A DNA stretch of 41,156 nt from Guillardia theta CCMP2712. Its lineage: Eukaryota; Cryptophyceae; Pyrenomonadales; Geminigeraceae. The notes beneath the pieces are model-generated. The model saw only the letters and a list, made by a program, of their open reading frames with translations. It made no database searches and was not told the origin of the DNA. Position numbers and translations under genes: made by a program. Positions 40,375 through 41,156 of the stretch are shown one piece after another. The stretch spans positions 423,063 to 464,218 of the forward strand of contig NW_005434668.1 of NCBI RefSeq assembly GCF_000315625.1, written 5' to 3'. Each line of letters opens with the position of its first letter. Within the stretch, counting starts at the first letter, position 1.

Positions 40375-40779
40375 GTGAGGGATCAGAGTAACAGCAACGA
40401 AGAGGAGGAGGAGGGTATGAGCAGTCTGTCCGTCACTTTTCAGCTTCGCTGCTGCTTGTCCCTGCTGAGAGTTTTGTGGAGCACGGGGAGCAAGACGGGC
40501 GGAAGCATCTCTAGCAACATGATTGTAATAAAACACATCTCTGATATGGGTAATACAAGACATCTCTGAATGGAGTATGAGAAAAAGCTGTTTGAGTTGG
40601 CTCGTCCTTGAGCAGAAAAGTGCGATCAGGACGCGGACAGGGAGGGGAGAGGAAATCCTTCTATACTAATCCCTCTCCTCTCCCCTCCTCCTCTCTCCTC
40701 TTCTCCTCTCTCCTCTCCACTTCCAAGTCCTCCCTTGCTCCCTCTACCGTCTGGTCCTCTCGCTTCCTTCCCCTCCCTC
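40375..40779. other. Tail-to-tail spacer after TRMT1
   Basis: No gene is seen. An AATAAA (40527-40532), 150 bp past the TRMT1 stop, is a likely poly(A) signal. From 40665 to 40780 the sequence is a CCTCT-type pyrimidine tract. Confidence 0.5.
40527..40532 (+). terminator. Poly(A) signal AATAAA for TRMT1
   Basis: A correctly oriented hexamer 153 bp after the frame-corrected TRMT1 stop codon. Confidence 0.45.
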
Positions 40780-41156
40780 TCACTTCCCTGCGATCTCAAA
40801 CTTCTCTGAATGCACCACGAGCGAGTTCTCCAACCCATCCTGATGGCAGCAATGAATGTCAGCCAACCAGTACACGAGCACCAGCATTGATAGCGGCAAG
40901 CCTTCTTCTTTCTCCTGCTCCGCTCCTCCTCCCTCCTCTCCTCCCTCCCTTGCCCTTTCCACTTGTTCTTCCTCCCCCGTCCTCATCCAAATAGAAACCA
41001 CTGCCTCCTCCTCCTCCTCCTCCTCCTCCACCACCACCTCCTCGGACTACACCGACAGAAACATGAACGGCACCATCCCCAGGTGTTTGAATGCCCTCGA
41101 CTGGATCATGGGATTGATAATGATTCCATCTGCTGCCATGTACGTCGTCGTCTCAA
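40780..41156 (-). CDS. C-terminal fragment of a gene entering from the right edge (tentative)
   Basis: On the minus strand, 41156-41053 is open (TYMAADGIIINPMIQSRAFK, then HLGMVPFMFLS) and ends TCG|GTGTAG. A phase-compatible exon, 40839-40780, follows ...CCATCAG and reads DGLENSLVVHSEKFEIAGK before a stop. The 213-nt intron carries the GAGG-rich simple repeat. I do not recognise the product. The plus-strand reading at 41062 (MNGTIPRCLNALDW, then a hydrophobic run) is also open, so strand choice is uncertain. The minus-strand call fits the alternating pattern, which is weak supporting evidence. Confidence 0.35.

Noticed and set aside
41062-41156. Plus-strand membrane-like frame (MNGTIPRCLNALDW...) at the right edge
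   Set aside because: It is open but has no upstream exon support. The minus-strand reading has a phase-matched terminal exon and was preferred, at low confidence.

Overview
This is nuclear DNA of a protist, not a prokaryote. The genes carry many spliceosomal introns, often only 35-100 nt long with GT-AG ends. Several products are eukaryote-specific (PRPF31, NUP50-like, NuSAP-like, polycystin, TRMT1), and simple repeats are abundant. Short introns, GC-rich exons and repeat-laden spacers would suit a unicellular alga such as a cryptophyte (Guillardia-like), but that placement is an inference. The exon structures below were assembled by hand from splice sites, phase and protein continuity. Several six-frame 'starts' in these genes are TTG or GTG codons, so I moved starts to ATG.

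Layout, left to right: start of a signal-peptide gene running off the left edge (-); polycystin/PKD2-type channel (-, 1673-3942); ankyrin + IQ coiled-coil protein (+, 5154-8697); secretory-route coiled-coil protein (-, 8881-12068); ankyrin-TPR protein (+, 12925-15021); glutamate 5-kinase (-, 15286-16503); small mitochondrial-type protein (+, 18652-18912); COA1/TIM21-like mitochondrial membrane protein (-, 19112-20879); spliceosomal PRPF31 (+, 21916-25392); ubiquitin-like protein with paired Cys/His motifs (-, 25504-28084); unknown protein with a hydrophobic N-terminus (+, 28905-29444); NuSAP-like protein (-, 29702-30784); NUP50-like nucleoporin (+, 31904-33900); coiled-coil protein (-, 33997-37614); TRMT1 tRNA methyltransferase (+, 38550-40374); and a minus-strand gene fragment at the right edge.

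From polycystin onward, fourteen consecutive genes alternate strand without exception. Tail-to-tail gaps are about 100-270 bp, while head-to-head gaps are about 0.8-2.1 kb. The head-to-head gaps hold nearly all the unexplained sequence: a probable Tourist/Harbinger-type MITE with a TTA target duplication, two very GC-rich islands, G-rich GGGGTAC/CCACCCC motifs and a GGTCAA cluster.

The genes do not form one pathway. Functions are mixed: RNA processing (PRPF31, TRMT1), nuclear pore and spindle (NUP50-like, NuSAP-like), mitochondrial or proline metabolism (COA1-like, G5K), and cilium or membrane-type proteins (polycystin, coiled coils). The most useful follow-ups are the alternating gene order, the MITE, the twin Cys/His motif flanking a ubiquitin-like domain, an apparent one-base frameshift in TRMT1, and unusual introns (one GC-AG, two of 35 nt).
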